Shown in pieces: positions 55,548-64,000 of a stretch of 64,000 nt of DNA. The DNA is from Verrucomicrobiia bacterium DG1235 (GTDB lineage: Bacteria > Verrucomicrobiota > Verrucomicrobiia > Opitutales > Opitutaceae), in the NCBI GenBank assembly GCA_000155695.1, contig DS990592.1:563919-627918 (forward strand), given 5' to 3'. The position numbers were made by a program, and so were the translations under genes. The notes under the pieces are model-generated. The model was not told where the DNA came from and searched no databases. It worked only from the letters and a program-made list of their open reading frames with translations. Positions within the stretch are counted from its first letter, which is position 1. Every line of letters begins with the position of its first letter.

Positions 55548-56537
55548 TTAAAGCGAAAGGGATTTTGCGGCAGGGAGGTTGCCGACATCTTCGTATAGTC
55601 GTTTCAGGGTTAATAGGATTTCGGCGCGATTTGGAAGGTCGGGATGCTCTAAGGTATGCTCAAGCATTTCGATTGAGCGCGAGTAGAGCTTGCTTTTGTT
55701 ATAGACTCCCGCCTTCGCCAATGAACGCCATGGTTCCTGCAAGTCTTCGCTGGCGGAGAGTAGGATTCTTTGCCGCTCGAGCATCTTTCCCGATAGCACC
55801 TCACACTGATTGTAGCTCCAATGGTCTGGGACCGGTTCGTCGGAGCATGAGAAGAGGAAACGTTTCTCTCCTTCTGCAGCTCGAAGCGCCTCGCTCAATC
55901 CCTCGTCAAGCAGCTCTCCTCCATCGCCTTGTGCTTGGCCGGACCAGATGAGCTCACCATTGTTTTTTGCCGCTCTCAAATAGATCGTTTTACCACTTTC
56001 CGTAGGAGTCCATTTTAGGGTAAGGGAAGTCGTTGTATCAATTGACTCTCCATTGGCAGGTGTATATAAAATTGATTTTCCCCCGCGGGTTCTCCCAGCA
56101 TGGTAAATCAATTCTTTTATATCCTTTTCGATGGCACCTTCCTTTTTAGTAAAGTTCGAGTCTTCTTTCCAGTTATCTATTCTATATAATGGCCTGCTGT
56201 TTTTTCCAAATCTCTGGTTTCCGTTTTCGTCGACTACGGGTTCTCCGTATTGTCCTGCTGTAACGAGCCATTCAACTAATAGAGTACCTGGATCTCCAAT
56301 CCATTGTATGTTACCGGAAGAACGAAACAGGGAGTTGCCTTTTTGTAGTTCACGCGGAAATCCCCCAATGTAGATTGTCGCTTGGCCACTCTCTATTTCC
56401 TCCACAATGGCAATTGGCGACTGTGCATAGAGGCCTTGTGATAGAGGTAGTTCCAGAGCAAACGCAACGACCATTGGAATTGCCTTTAAAAAGAGCTTGA
56501 AAGCGGGTAGGTGAGGATATGAGTGGTTCTTGCTCAC
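55548..56537 (-). CDS. Secreted FecR-like protein with helical C-terminus
   Basis: 329-aa exported protein (signal 'AIPMVVAFALELPLSQGLYA'). Residues ~45-95 ('IESGQATIYIGGFPRELQKGNSLFRSSGNIQWIGDPGTLLVEW') have the FecR-type beta pattern: G-x-hydrophobic strands, 'L..G..L', then a Gly-rich turn. The middle ('TPANGESIDTTTSLTLKWTP') resembles an Ig/DUF928-like sandwich. The C-terminus ('LAKAGVYNKSKLYSRSIEMLEHTL...LLTLKRLYEDVGN') is TPR-like. It lies between the CHASE2 and caspase genes with 8-20 bp gaps, so it is likely part of one functional unit. Confidence 0.6.
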   Translation of the reverse strand: MSKNHSYPHLPAFKLFLKAIPMVVAFALELPLSQGLYAQSPIAIVEEIESGQATIYIGGFPRELQKGNSLFRSSGNIQWIGDPGTLLVEWLVTAGQYGEPVVDENGNQRFGKNSRPLYRIDNWKEDSNFTKKEGAIEKDIKELIYHAGRTRGGKSILYTPANGESIDTTTSLTLKWTPTESGKTIYLRAAKNNGELIWSGQAQGDGGELLDEGLSEALRAAEGEKRFLFSCSDEPVPDHWSYNQCEVLSGKMLERQRILLSASEDLQEPWRSLAKAGVYNKSKLYSRSIEMLEHTLEHPDLPNRAEILLTLKRLYEDVGNLPAAKSLSL

Positions 56538-56545
56538 TGTTTTGT

Positions 56546-58234
56546 TCAGGATGGGGTGTTTGTCGGTGTTGCGTTGTTCTCGCGTCCTTCAGGAATAGAA
56601 TCGGTACGTTTTTTAGTGCCTGTAAATAGGTATAGCCCTAGGAGTAATTCGATGCCTGATCCGAGTATGCAGGCAAGGCTACCAATCCACAATATTCTAA
56701 ATACATAGGCTAAAAACCACGCTAAGAATAGCACTGCTAGAACAGTGCAGTTGAATTCGGCGATATTTTCTCTGATACTATTACGCTCGAGCAGAAAGGG
56801 AAAGGATTTGAGTCTAACGAAAAAGAAGGCAGCTGTAGCCACGAGGAAGTTGAGCGAATACTCTAACGGTCGGGTCATTCTTAAGACAGGATCGTTTAGC
56901 AACGTATAGGTTCCGATTGCGTGGGCATAGATTCCAGGCAATAGAACACGTTCCCCTGGGACGATAATTTTGTCCGAAGTGAGCTCTTCATCTGCGTCTC
57001 CGATGAATACGATTGTATTGTTCGTTTTGCTTGACGGTAATTTGGCCCCGTTTAAGTAGTCTTCAATATCCACTTTGGAGGTTTCTTTGTGAATGAGTGA
57101 CTTGAGGGCGTAGTTTGGGTAGTAGCCTTCGATTTCTATCGTATCGTTTAGGTGAATCGTTTTAATGTTCGTCAGACCGTTTGATTGAAATTTGCCAATT
57201 AAGCCCTCCTTTTCCTTACCAACGGCGGCTTTGGCGACTTGAAAGCTCAATGAGGGGAGCGACGCCTCTTTGCCGCTCTTTCTTTTCAAGATTTTTGGGA
57301 TGATAGAGTAAATAGGGGGATTTATATTGTCATGAGATAAAAGGGTCACGCTCCCTGCCATACGCTTGATCTCCCCTCCATAGCCAAGCCAGTTATCATG
57401 TTCGCTAGTAAAAAAAGACCGTCCTACCCCTAGAACGATGGTTGTTCTTCCACGTTCTACTGCGGCTAGAGTCTCTTCAGCCAATAGGAGTTCTCCGATT
57501 TCAGACTTTGCGAGATGCTTTGCCTGAAGAAACAAATTCATCTTTGCGGGATCCGATTGGTTGTTCGGTTCCTTGCCCTCTCTCAATTTTTTTAGCGTTT
57601 CAATAGTGAAAAGCCTTCTTTCATCATCGCTGAAACTGAGCAAATTACATAGGAAAATGAAATTATGGTGGTTTTCAGGAGGCTCACCTCCCTTTGCCGA
57701 TTCATCTGGAGAAAAGTCGATGTCTACCCCAACCACTTTCACTCCGTCTTGAACGAGCCGAATAATTGTGCGAGATAGCTCGAGTCGGTCTGTGTAACCG
57801 ATTCGATGGGTGTAGTTGCGAGGTGGATCTCCCTCGAAATTAGTATTGATCATTCTCGACGTATCCAAAAAAAGGATTTGTGTGGCGTCGATTTGCCCTG
57901 ATAAGGTTATTGGATTCTTTTTTAATGATTCGGTTGAACGTTGGAATCCGATTCGCTTTAGCTGGGCTATTCCAAAAACGTCGAGGTTCTTCTCCTCCAG
58001 AGAAAGTAGTGTAAATGTAACGATGAATTGAATTGCCCAAAGTAGCACTAAGCTCGCTGTGAGCTTGCTGCTTTTCTTACGTTTTTCGGGTAAAGAGCAG
58101 TACCAGTTGCGTATCCGAGTAGGGACCGACTGTGTAGGAGCAGGTGAAGGCATCGAAACTAGAGAGGATTTTCTGGAAACAGTACGGTAACATATACTGT
58201 CCAGAGCAGGCAAAGGATTTTCAGAAAACACCAT
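56546..58234 (-). CDS. CHASE2 domain membrane protein without an output domain
   Basis: About 562 aa from the ATG at 58234; a GTG at 58264 and an ATG at 58153 are alternatives. A first helix ('TASLVLLWAIQFIVTFTLL') leads into an extracytoplasmic CHASE2 domain with 'TQILFLDTSRMINTNFEGDP...LVQDGVKVVGVDIDFSP' and 'NNTIVFIGDADEEL'. Two or three helices follow at the C-terminus. CHASE2 sensors normally end in a kinase or cyclase; here only a short polar tail remains. It begins the three-gene set with the FecR-like and caspase genes. Confidence 0.82.
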   Translation of the reverse strand: MVFSENPLPALDSICYRTVSRKSSLVSMPSPAPTQSVPTRIRNWYCSLPEKRKKSSKLTASLVLLWAIQFIVTFTLLSLEEKNLDVFGIAQLKRIGFQRSTESLKKNPITLSGQIDATQILFLDTSRMINTNFEGDPPRNYTHRIGYTDRLELSRTIIRLVQDGVKVVGVDIDFSPDESAKGGEPPENHHNFIFLCNLLSFSDDERRLFTIETLKKLREGKEPNNQSDPAKMNLFLQAKHLAKSEIGELLLAEETLAAVERGRTTIVLGVGRSFFTSEHDNWLGYGGEIKRMAGSVTLLSHDNINPPIYSIIPKILKRKSGKEASLPSLSFQVAKAAVGKEKEGLIGKFQSNGLTNIKTIHLNDTIEIEGYYPNYALKSLIHKETSKVDIEDYLNGAKLPSSKTNNTIVFIGDADEELTSDKIIVPGERVLLPGIYAHAIGTYTLLNDPVLRMTRPLEYSLNFLVATAAFFFVRLKSFPFLLERNSIRENIAEFNCTVLAVLFLAWFLAYVFRILWIGSLACILGSGIELLLGLYLFTGTKKRTDSIPEGRENNATPTNTPS

Positions 58235-58542
58235 ATTGCTGCGGCGAAAGCAAGACTTTACCACGGTTAGTGCATTCTAACGAAAAGTTGTGATTGACTC
58301 CTTGTCGTGGGTCGCGGGGGCAGCTTTGTGAGTTGGGAAGGTTTCGATTATCGACATAATGAAAGTGGATGAAGCGAATGAAATCTTATTCGGATGTTAG
58401 TGCTCTTGAAGATTTGATTGATCAGCCTCGGTGAGTTGATATGGGAGGGGGGGGTATTTGTATTTGGGTTGTGTGAAAATTTTAATTAAATCAGATGATT
58501 GTTTTCTTTTTTGGGATGGTTTAGTTGTAGGGTGTTGTTGAT
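58235..58542. other. Intergenic region between the CHASE2 set and rsgA
   Basis: 308 bp of AT-rich DNA with a G-run of eight near 58445. It should carry the divergent promoters of the CHASE2 set and rsgA. No RNA gene, repeat or strong promoter match was seen. Confidence 0.4.
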
Positions 58543-59667
58543 ATGAATTTGAGTTTAGAAGAGTTAGGGTGGAACTCCACGTTTCAGGAGCATTTTGATG
58601 CGGTGAACGATGGTACGCTGGTGCCTGCGCGCGTGATCCGGGAGAATCGCGGTGAGTATATTGTGAATACGGGCGAACGTGTCGGGGTTGCTCGCCTGCC
58701 TGGTATCGAGCGACTTGGCAAACTCGACTCGGCGGCGTATCCAACCGTCGGAGACTGGCTAGCTTTGGAAGAGATCGCGGGAGGCGAGGATTTTTTGGTA
58801 CGTAGCTTTTTGCCTCGGGCGAGTCTGTTTGAGCGGAAGGTGGTTGGGGAGTCTACGCGTCATCAGTCGATTGTGGCGAATTTCGATTCGCTCTTTTTGG
58901 TGACGGGTTTGGACGAGGACTTTAAGACGAGTCGGATTCAGCGGTATTTGAGTCTGGCCTGGAATAGCCGGCGGGAGCTGGTGATCGTGCTCAACAAGGC
59001 GGATTTGCGGGATGATTTGCCGGAGGTGTTGGAAGCGGTCGAAAAGGTGGCGGGCGAGGTGCCGGTGCATGCGGTGAGCGCTCACGACAGGTCGAGCCTG
59101 GAATGCCTTTTCGGTTACCTCGGCAAGGGGCGTACGGTGGCTTTGCTGGGCTCTTCGGGAGTTGGGAAATCGTCGCTGGTGAACGCGTTTCTGGGGGAGG
59201 ATCGTTTGCCTACGCAACAGAATCGGGCGGCGGACGGTCGAGGGCGTCACACTACGACATGGCGCGAGCTGCAGATGATTCCAAGCGGGGGAGTGTTGAT
59301 CGATTTGCCGGGAATGCGTGAGCTTCAATTGACCGGCGAGGGGGATGGTGTGGTGAAGGCTTTCGAGGACGTGGAAGAGCTGATGCTCCGCTGCAAGTTT
59401 AGGAATTGCAGGCACGACGGAGAGCCTGGCTGCGCGATAGAGGCGGCGATCGAAAGTGGCGAGCTTGATGCGAGTCGCTATCAGCAGTACGTGAAACTGA
59501 ATGAGGAGCACGCAGTGGCTCATGCGCGGCGAGAGGCGAGAGATAAGGCGATCGCGGCGCGGCGACGTCAGATCAAGGTGAAGGAAGGCGTCGCCAAAAA
59601 GGGTAAAATGAAGCGTCTAGGAAATGCGAATCGTTCACGCAAGTTGATCGAGGGTTCTGAGGAGTAA
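58543..59667 (+). CDS. rsgA: Ribosome small subunit-dependent GTPase A
   Basis: Circularly permuted GTPase that helps 30S maturation. The 374-aa protein has an N-terminal OB-like domain, the G4 'IVLNKADL', the G1 P-loop 'ALLGSSGVGKSSLVNAFLG', the G3 'LIDLPGMREL', and the C-terminal zinc site 'CKFRNCRHDGEPGCAI' (Cys-x4-Cys-x-His-x5-Cys). It is somewhat longer than E. coli RsgA owing to a basic C-terminal tail (RRRQIKVKEGVAKKGKMKRL). The gene is transcribed alone. Confidence 0.96.
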   Translation: MNLSLEELGWNSTFQEHFDAVNDGTLVPARVIRENRGEYIVNTGERVGVARLPGIERLGKLDSAAYPTVGDWLALEEIAGGEDFLVRSFLPRASLFERKVVGESTRHQSIVANFDSLFLVTGLDEDFKTSRIQRYLSLAWNSRRELVIVLNKADLRDDLPEVLEAVEKVAGEVPVHAVSAHDRSSLECLFGYLGKGRTVALLGSSGVGKSSLVNAFLGEDRLPTQQNRAADGRGRHTTTWRELQMIPSGGVLIDLPGMRELQLTGEGDGVVKAFEDVEELMLRCKFRNCRHDGEPGCAIEAAIESGELDASRYQQYVKLNEEHAVAHARREARDKAIAARRRQIKVKEGVAKKGKMKRLGNANRSRKLIEGSEE

Positions 59668-59703
59668 GGGAAGCTGGCTTACTGAGCGTGTGCGGACTGC
59701 AGA

Positions 59704-60558
59704 CTAGAAGTAGTCCCGTCTCTTTTTGTCGTGGAGGATTTTTCCGTATTTGCGGATCCATGACAGTTCTTCCTCGTTGAGCGGGCCTTTGGATAGGGAT
59801 TCTAGGTTTTCCTTGAGTTGGTCCCGGTTTTTAGGGGCGCTCAGGACCACGTGCACGTGTGGGTTCGAGAGGGCGAATCGGTAGCAGAGGTCAGGAGTGA
59901 GGGGAATGGGCGCCGGGCCTGCTCCAGGCCACATGGGCATTTCGACGTTTTTGACGGGCTTGGTCAGTTGGGTCCATGCGAGCGCGGTGTAGCTGACGAC
60001 AGCGGGTTTGCGAAGGTCGAGATTTGGGAAGATGTCATCTTCAGCTCCGGGGTGTTTCGCGTTGTAGCGAATCATGAAAAGGTCGATTTCAGAGTCGAGA
60101 ACGAGTTTCCCAGCGCGTTCGCGATTGTGAATGCTGGTGCCGATGGCGCGGATTTTTCCTTCTAGGCGCAGTTGTACGAGGGCGTCGATGGTGGACTGGT
60201 GGTAGCGGGAGGTGACGCCCAGCCATCCCAGCTTGAAGACGTCAAGGTAGTCGGTTTTCAGGTCGCGTAGGGTTTTTTCTACGGCGTGTCGTATCTGACT
60301 GCCGAAATAGCCCCAGCCGAGTAGGGCGATGATGTGTTTTTCTCGGTCGATCTTTGCCAGCTCGCGAAGGGCGGGCTTCATTTTCTTGAAGCCTTGGCCG
60401 TAGACCCAGTAGTTGGCGCCCTGGTCGGCCGCCCAGAGGGCGTCGTCGGAGTTGAGGCCGCAGTTGCCGGCGATTCCGAGTCGCGTCACTTTTTTGCCTA
60501 TCTTTGGCAGGTTTGTCGTGTGGAATTGTTTAGTCGTATAGATTTCATCGGCGTACAT
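59704..60558 (-). CDS. Aldo/keto reductase family protein
   Basis: 284-aa TIM-barrel oxidoreductase. Seen are 'VTRLGIAGNCGLNSDDALWAADQGANYWVYGQG' (the AKR strand leading to the catalytic Tyr), 'TDYLDVFKLGWLGV' and 'VQLRLEGKIRAIGTSIHNRE'. The usual catalytic Asp (D-T-A) region and the Lys after strand 3 are altered ('ANYWVYG', 'LLGWGYFG'), so activity toward typical substrates is uncertain. It is transcribed alone. Confidence 0.82.
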   Translation of the reverse strand: MYADEIYTTKQFHTTNLPKIGKKVTRLGIAGNCGLNSDDALWAADQGANYWVYGQGFKKMKPALRELAKIDREKHIIALLGWGYFGSQIRHAVEKTLRDLKTDYLDVFKLGWLGVTSRYHQSTIDALVQLRLEGKIRAIGTSIHNRERAGKLVLDSEIDLFMIRYNAKHPGAEDDIFPNLDLRKPAVVSYTALAWTQLTKPVKNVEMPMWPGAGPAPIPLTPDLCYRFALSNPHVHVVLSAPKNRDQLKENLESLSKGPLNEEELSWIRKYGKILHDKKRRDYF

Positions 60559-60788
60559 GACTCCTGTAAGGTAGCGGATTTTATAGTGAAAGCCGACTTT
60601 TTGTTTTCATAGAGCAGTAATATATGGGTGCCTAATACGTGAATAAGCTCAGTTGAATAGATATTACAGAGAGCATTATTCGGTGCGTGAATAGGGTTGG
60701 GTATGCTTTCTAATATATGGGGAATTGCGTATGAATTTCATGGAGAAGAAGCGTATTCGGGTTAGTATTACGCAAGGGGAATGGAAGA

Positions 60789-61287
60789 ATGAGTGAATCT
60801 CCGAAATGCGTATTGTGCGGTCGAGAAGGCACGGTGACGGCTAAGATCATTTCTCATGGTCAGACACTGTATGTTAGTCTCTGTCCGGTGCATGCGCTTG
60901 CCATGCAGGAGTTGTCGAACGAGTTGCGCAAGTCGGATGAGAAGGAGGAGCGGGCCTATTCGCTGGAAAAATTGCTACATTGTCCGCGTTGTGGTATTTC
61001 TCTGGAGACGGTGAAGGAAAGGCAGCGTTTTGGCTGTCCTGCGTGTTATGAAACCTTCGCGTCCTTCTTGCCCGCCTGGGTTTCGATTCGGAACACATCG
61101 GTAAAGTGCCGAAATCCGCTATTACGCGGGAGATCTTCAAGTCACGGATCGACTACTGCAAAGCCGCATGAATGAAGCGGTGAAAGTGGAATCCTATGAA
61201 TCGGCCGCTGAGTTCAGAGACCGTATCAGCGATCTTAAGAGTCACTATCCGGAGATCGCTGCGAGTTTCGATGCTACTCAGAATTGA
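60789..61287 (+). pseudogene. mcsA-like (UvrB/UvrC-motif, zinc-finger) gene broken by two frameshifts
   Basis: The first frame gives the N-terminus with 'CVLCGREG' and 'HCPRCGISLETVKERQRFGCPACYETF', the McsA/UvrBC-motif zinc-ribbon pattern. After 'YETFASFLPA' the match continues one base earlier: frame -1 at 61073 reads 'RLGFDSEHIGKVPKSAITRE'. It then shifts again, by -1 near 61133, to 'LQVTDRLLQSRMNEAVKVESYESAAEFRDRISDLKSHYPE' (UVR motif) ending at 61287. Two single-base deletions would account for this. The intact first frame alone ends at 61175. The locus is either a true pseudogene or carries sequence errors. No mcsB follows. Confidence 0.75.
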
Positions 61288-61298
61288 GTGGCGCGGAG

Positions 61299-61316
61299 CC
61301 TCTCTTAAAGGAGAGG
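61299..61316. repeat. 6-bp hairpin after the mcsA-like gene
   Basis: CCTCTC TTAAAG GAGAGG forms a short perfect stem 12 bp after the final frame of the mcsA-like gene. No T tract follows, so terminator function is weakly supported. Confidence 0.35.
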
Positions 61317-61438
61317 GCAAGAGCACACTGCGATAGCGTTCCTGAGCGAAGTTTATGAGTTTTCCGGCACATAGATCGGAGGCTTCTGCACGCTTTTGAT
61401 ACGGGTTTAGGCAGATTTTCCACTTGAGTAGGAAGACT

Positions 61439-61795
61439 ATGTATGTAGATGTTCTGACTATGGCAGGTAAATCTAAGAATGACTTGTTGAGCGGTACGCT
61501 TGATCTTCTGGTGTTGAGAGTGCTTGATGCGGGGCCGCGGCATGGTTATTCGATCGCTCGTCGGATTGAGCAAATTAGCGAGGATGTCTTGGCGGTGCAG
61601 CAGGGTTCGCTTTACCCGGCGCTGCATCGCTTGGAGGACAAGGCCTTGGTCGAGGCGAGTTGGGAAATTGGGGAATCGAAGAAGCCGGCAAAGGTCTACC
61701 GATTGACCAAGGCGGGTAAGGCCCAGCTCGAGAAGGAGACGCAAAGCTGGGTGTCGGTTTCCGCCGCGATCAATTTGGTGCTGAGCAAGGCTTAG
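61439..61795 (+). CDS. PadR family transcriptional regulator
   Basis: About 118-aa winged-helix repressor with the Acidobacteria-type PadR pattern: 'LLSGTLDLLVLRVLDAGPRHGYSIARRIEQIS', 'VQQGSLYPALHRLEDKALVEASW' (recognition helix and wing) and 'YRLTKAGKAQLEKE'. The ATG at 61439 is preceded by AGGAAG at 5-nt spacing; an ATG at 61460 and a TTG at 61424 are alternatives. It lies 8 bp before the ADOP permease gene, its usual partner, and probably represses that operon. Confidence 0.92.
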   Translation: MYVDVLTMAGKSKNDLLSGTLDLLVLRVLDAGPRHGYSIARRIEQISEDVLAVQQGSLYPALHRLEDKALVEASWEIGESKKPAKVYRLTKAGKAQLEKETQSWVSVSAAINLVLSKA

Positions 61796-61803
61796 GGGGA
61801 ACG

Positions 61804-64000
61804 ATGATGAGGCGACTGCAGCAGTTCAGGAATCGCGTCATGTCGTTGGTGGGGCTGGATGCTAAACGTGACGAGCTCGACGCGGAGATCGCTCATCACC
61901 TAGAGTTGCTTGCGGCTGAATATGAGGCCGAAGGCATGGCCCCGGAGGAGGCGCGTCGGGCGGCTCGAAAGCGTTTCGGAGGTGTCGAGCATTTGAAGGA
62001 GGACTGTCGCGATAACTGGGGCGTGCTTTGGGTTGAGGCGACTCTGCGCGATCTTAGGTTTGCGATGCGGCAGATGACGAAGCTGCCGGGATTTACGGCG
62101 CTTATAATCCTCACGTTGGCGCTTGGTATTGGAACGAGCACTACAATCTTCAGCGTGGCGCAGTCAACTGTGCTAGCCCCTTTGCCCATTTCTGATCAAG
62201 ATCGAGTTTTCATACTGTGGGAGAATCATCATGAGCGGGGAATAAGGCAATTTAGCGTTTCGGTGCCTAACTTTGAGGATTTTCGCGAGCGAGCGGAAAC
62301 GGTGGATGGGCTGGTCGCGTTGCGCGGCTTTAGCGCTACGCTTTTGGACGGCGACACCCCTGAGAGGTTTGAGGGAACTGAAATCTCGGCGGGCGCGATG
62401 GCTTTGCTTGGTTGGAAGCCGGTAGTAGGCCGAGAGTTTTTGCCAGATGAAGATCAGCACGGAGCCGCGAAGGTAGCTATGATAAGCGAAGTGCTTTGGC
62501 GTGAACGTTACGGCGCGGATGCGTCGATCGTCGGCAGGTTGATTGAGATCAATCGAGAGGAGCACGAGATCGTGGGCGTGTTTGGGAAGGATACTTTTGT
62601 TCTGAATACTGAGGTGCATATTTGGCGTCCTATGGCCGCCGATTTGAAGAGCGAGAATCGCAGCAATCACATGCTGACCGTATGCGGGCGTTTGAAGAAA
62701 GGCGTTTCTTTGGAGCAATCGCAGGCGGAGATGGAGGGCATCGCAGCTAGTCTGGAGGAGGCCTATCCTGATAGCAACGAAGGCTGGGGCGTCACTCTGG
62801 AGCCCATCTATGAGGCGTTCGTTCCGGCGGACTTGCGAAGAGGGATGCTTGTTTTGTTTTCCGCGGTGGGAATGCTGCTTTTGATCGCCTGCGCGAATGT
62901 AGCGAACCTTTTGCTCTCTCGTGGTTCGGTTCGGGCCAAGGAAGTAGCGGTGCGAGTGGCTCTCGGGGCCGGGCGGCCTCGAGTCATTCGCCATATGATG
63001 ACAGAGTCGGCGGTGTATTGTTTTTTGGGCACATTGGTAGGGCTTGTATTCACAATCTGGGGAGTGGCGCTTGTTCGCGGTTTCGCGCCGTCGAATCTGC
63101 CGAGAGTCAGCGAAATATCGATTGATGCGAGGACTTTCGTTTTTTCGGCGGTTGCTTGCATGGCGACAATTGTTTTGTCGGGGCTATTTCCAGCCCTTCG
63201 GCTTTCTGAAAGTGAACCAGCTCGCTCTTTGGGCGGAGCGGCTAAATCGACAGGGGGAGCTCCTTCGAAAGGGCGCATTCGCTCGGGACTTGTCGTGCTG
63301 CAGCTCGCTCTGTCGCTGAGTCTGGTAGCTGGGGCAGGTCTTCTGATTAAGAGCTTTAAGCGGCTCCAGGAAGTGGATCCTGGGTTCAATGCTTCAGGAG
63401 TTCATACTTTCCGGGTCACTCCTGACCGCGGGCGCTATGGCGACGCGGAGTCCAGGTCGTTGTTCTACCAGAATATGATCGATCGGATCGAGGCATTGCC
63501 CGGCGTTTCGATGGCCGGCATGACAAGTTCAGTTCCGTACGGTCCGGGAACTACGAGCTTAAATGTGTTTTCAGCAGATCCGTCGGCTCTTGAGCCGGAG
63601 GATTCGGTTCAAGCGGATTGGCGAATCGTCAGTCCCAAGTATTTCGATACGATGGAGATTCCCTTAATTGAGGGCAGAGTGTTTACGCGGTTCGATACGA
63701 ATAGAGGGGAGCCGGTCATGCTGATCAGCAAGGAGCTTGCGGACCGGTTTTGGCCGGGGGAAAGCGCTCTTGGAAAACGACTGAAACCCGGAGGCGGCGA
63801 CAATTGGAATCGGGTTGTCGGAGTGGTCGGCGATGCTCGAATTCGAAGTCTTTCAGAGGATCCGAGTCCGGCTATGTTTTTCTCTTCCTGGCAGTGGTGG
63901 GGCTGGGATACTATGAGTTTTGTTATTAGGGGAAATGGGGAGCCTGAAACGATGGTTTTGGAGATTCGATCGATCGTCCAGGAAATCGACCCGTCGCAAC
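61804..64000 (+). CDS. ADOP-type ABC transporter permease (partial, runs off window)
   Basis: Open frame from the ATG at 61804 to the window end (732 aa so far). The N-terminal cytoplasmic segment 'DAKRDELDAEIAHHLELLAAEYEAEGM...RRAARKRFGG' and 'LRDLRFAMRQMTKLPGFTALIILTLALGIG' are typical of ADOP permeases (acidobacterial duplicated orphan permease). A MacB-like periplasmic domain, the first FtsX unit ('LLLIACANVANLLLSRGSVRAKEVAVRVALGAGRPRVIR') and the start of a second periplasmic domain follow. It couples to PadR upstream by 8 bp. No ATPase gene is within view, as is usual for this family. Confidence 0.93.
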   Translation, partial: MMRRLQQFRNRVMSLVGLDAKRDELDAEIAHHLELLAAEYEAEGMAPEEARRAARKRFGGVEHLKEDCRDNWGVLWVEATLRDLRFAMRQMTKLPGFTALIILTLALGIGTSTTIFSVAQSTVLAPLPISDQDRVFILWENHHERGIRQFSVSVPNFEDFRERAETVDGLVALRGFSATLLDGDTPERFEGTEISAGAMALLGWKPVVGREFLPDEDQHGAAKVAMISEVLWRERYGADASIVGRLIEINREEHEIVGVFGKDTFVLNTEVHIWRPMAADLKSENRSNHMLTVCGRLKKGVSLEQSQAEMEGIAASLEEAYPDSNEGWGVTLEPIYEAFVPADLRRGMLVLFSAVGMLLLIACANVANLLLSRGSVRAKEVAVRVALGAGRPRVIRHMMTESAVYCFLGTLVGLVFTIWGVALVRGFAPSNLPRVSEISIDARTFVFSAVACMATIVLSGLFPALRLSESEPARSLGGAAKSTGGAPSKGRIRSGLVVLQLALSLSLVAGAGLLIKSFKRLQEVDPGFNASGVHTFRVTPDRGRYGDAESRSLFYQNMIDRIEALPGVSMAGMTSSVPYGPGTTSLNVFSADPSALEPEDSVQADWRIVSPKYFDTMEIPLIEGRVFTRFDTNRGEPVMLISKELADRFWPGESALGKRLKPGGGDNWNRVVGVVGDARIRSLSEDPSPAMFFSSWQWWGWDTMSFVIRGNGEPETMVLEIRSIVQEIDPSQ

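Overview
The window looks like chromosome of a Verrucomicrobiota bacterium, probably class Opitutia (Pelagicoccus/Coraliomargarita-like). This is an inference from the gene set: two SGLT-type sodium/solute symporters, a GH43 glycosidase, SGNH esterases, a DUF1080 protein, NIPSNAP and GSCFA proteins, a large MoxR/DUF58/VWA/DUF4159 operon, and a C-terminal tail close to the VPDSG-CTERM sorting signal. No rRNA, tRNA, CRISPR array, insertion sequence or phage gene was seen.

Layout. 0-2.1 kb: groES-groEL with a strong terminator. 2.1-7.5 kb: a VPDSG-like anchored protein, a translationally coupled GSCFA / ACC-deaminase-like pair, a lone pseudopilin and a secreted HAF-repeat protein. 7.7-12.7 kb: an FAH-family enzyme and a two-component system whose regulator (+) converges on a (-) operon of cupredoxin-like protein, histidine kinase and outer-membrane barrel. 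13-20 kb: carbohydrate genes (two SGNH hydrolases, GH43, an SSS symporter) with a THUMP-like methyltransferase and a HugZ-like protein. 20-30.7 kb: a 44-bp perfect palindrome, a thioesterase, a NIPSNAP / epimerase / DUF1080 / SDR run, two ExbD genes, argH, mutL, a lipoprotein cyclophilin and another epimerase.

30.7-45.5 kb: a long (-) operon of TPR metallopeptidase, DUF4159, MoxR ATPase, DUF58, BatA/VWA, a 1125-aa coiled-coil membrane protein, a 790-aa VWA/GATase-like membrane protein, a catalytically dead caspase-fold protein and an NTF2-like lipoprotein. Several junctions are ATGA overlaps. The DUF58 gene has no ATG, GTG or TTG start, and arrays of 7-bp repeats flank moxR on both sides.

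45.5-53.6 kb: an SDR, a secreted c-type cytochrome divergent from a PhoX/DUF839 protein, an EamA transporter, a DUF2293 protein and a second SSS symporter. 53.6-58.3 kb: a three-gene set of CHASE2 membrane protein without an output domain, a FecR-like secreted protein and a caspase lipoprotein with an intact His/Cys dyad. This is the best candidate here for a poorly described system. 58.5-64 kb: rsgA, an aldo/keto reductase, an mcsA-like gene broken by two frameshifts, a PadR regulator and an ADOP-type ABC permease that runs off the window end.
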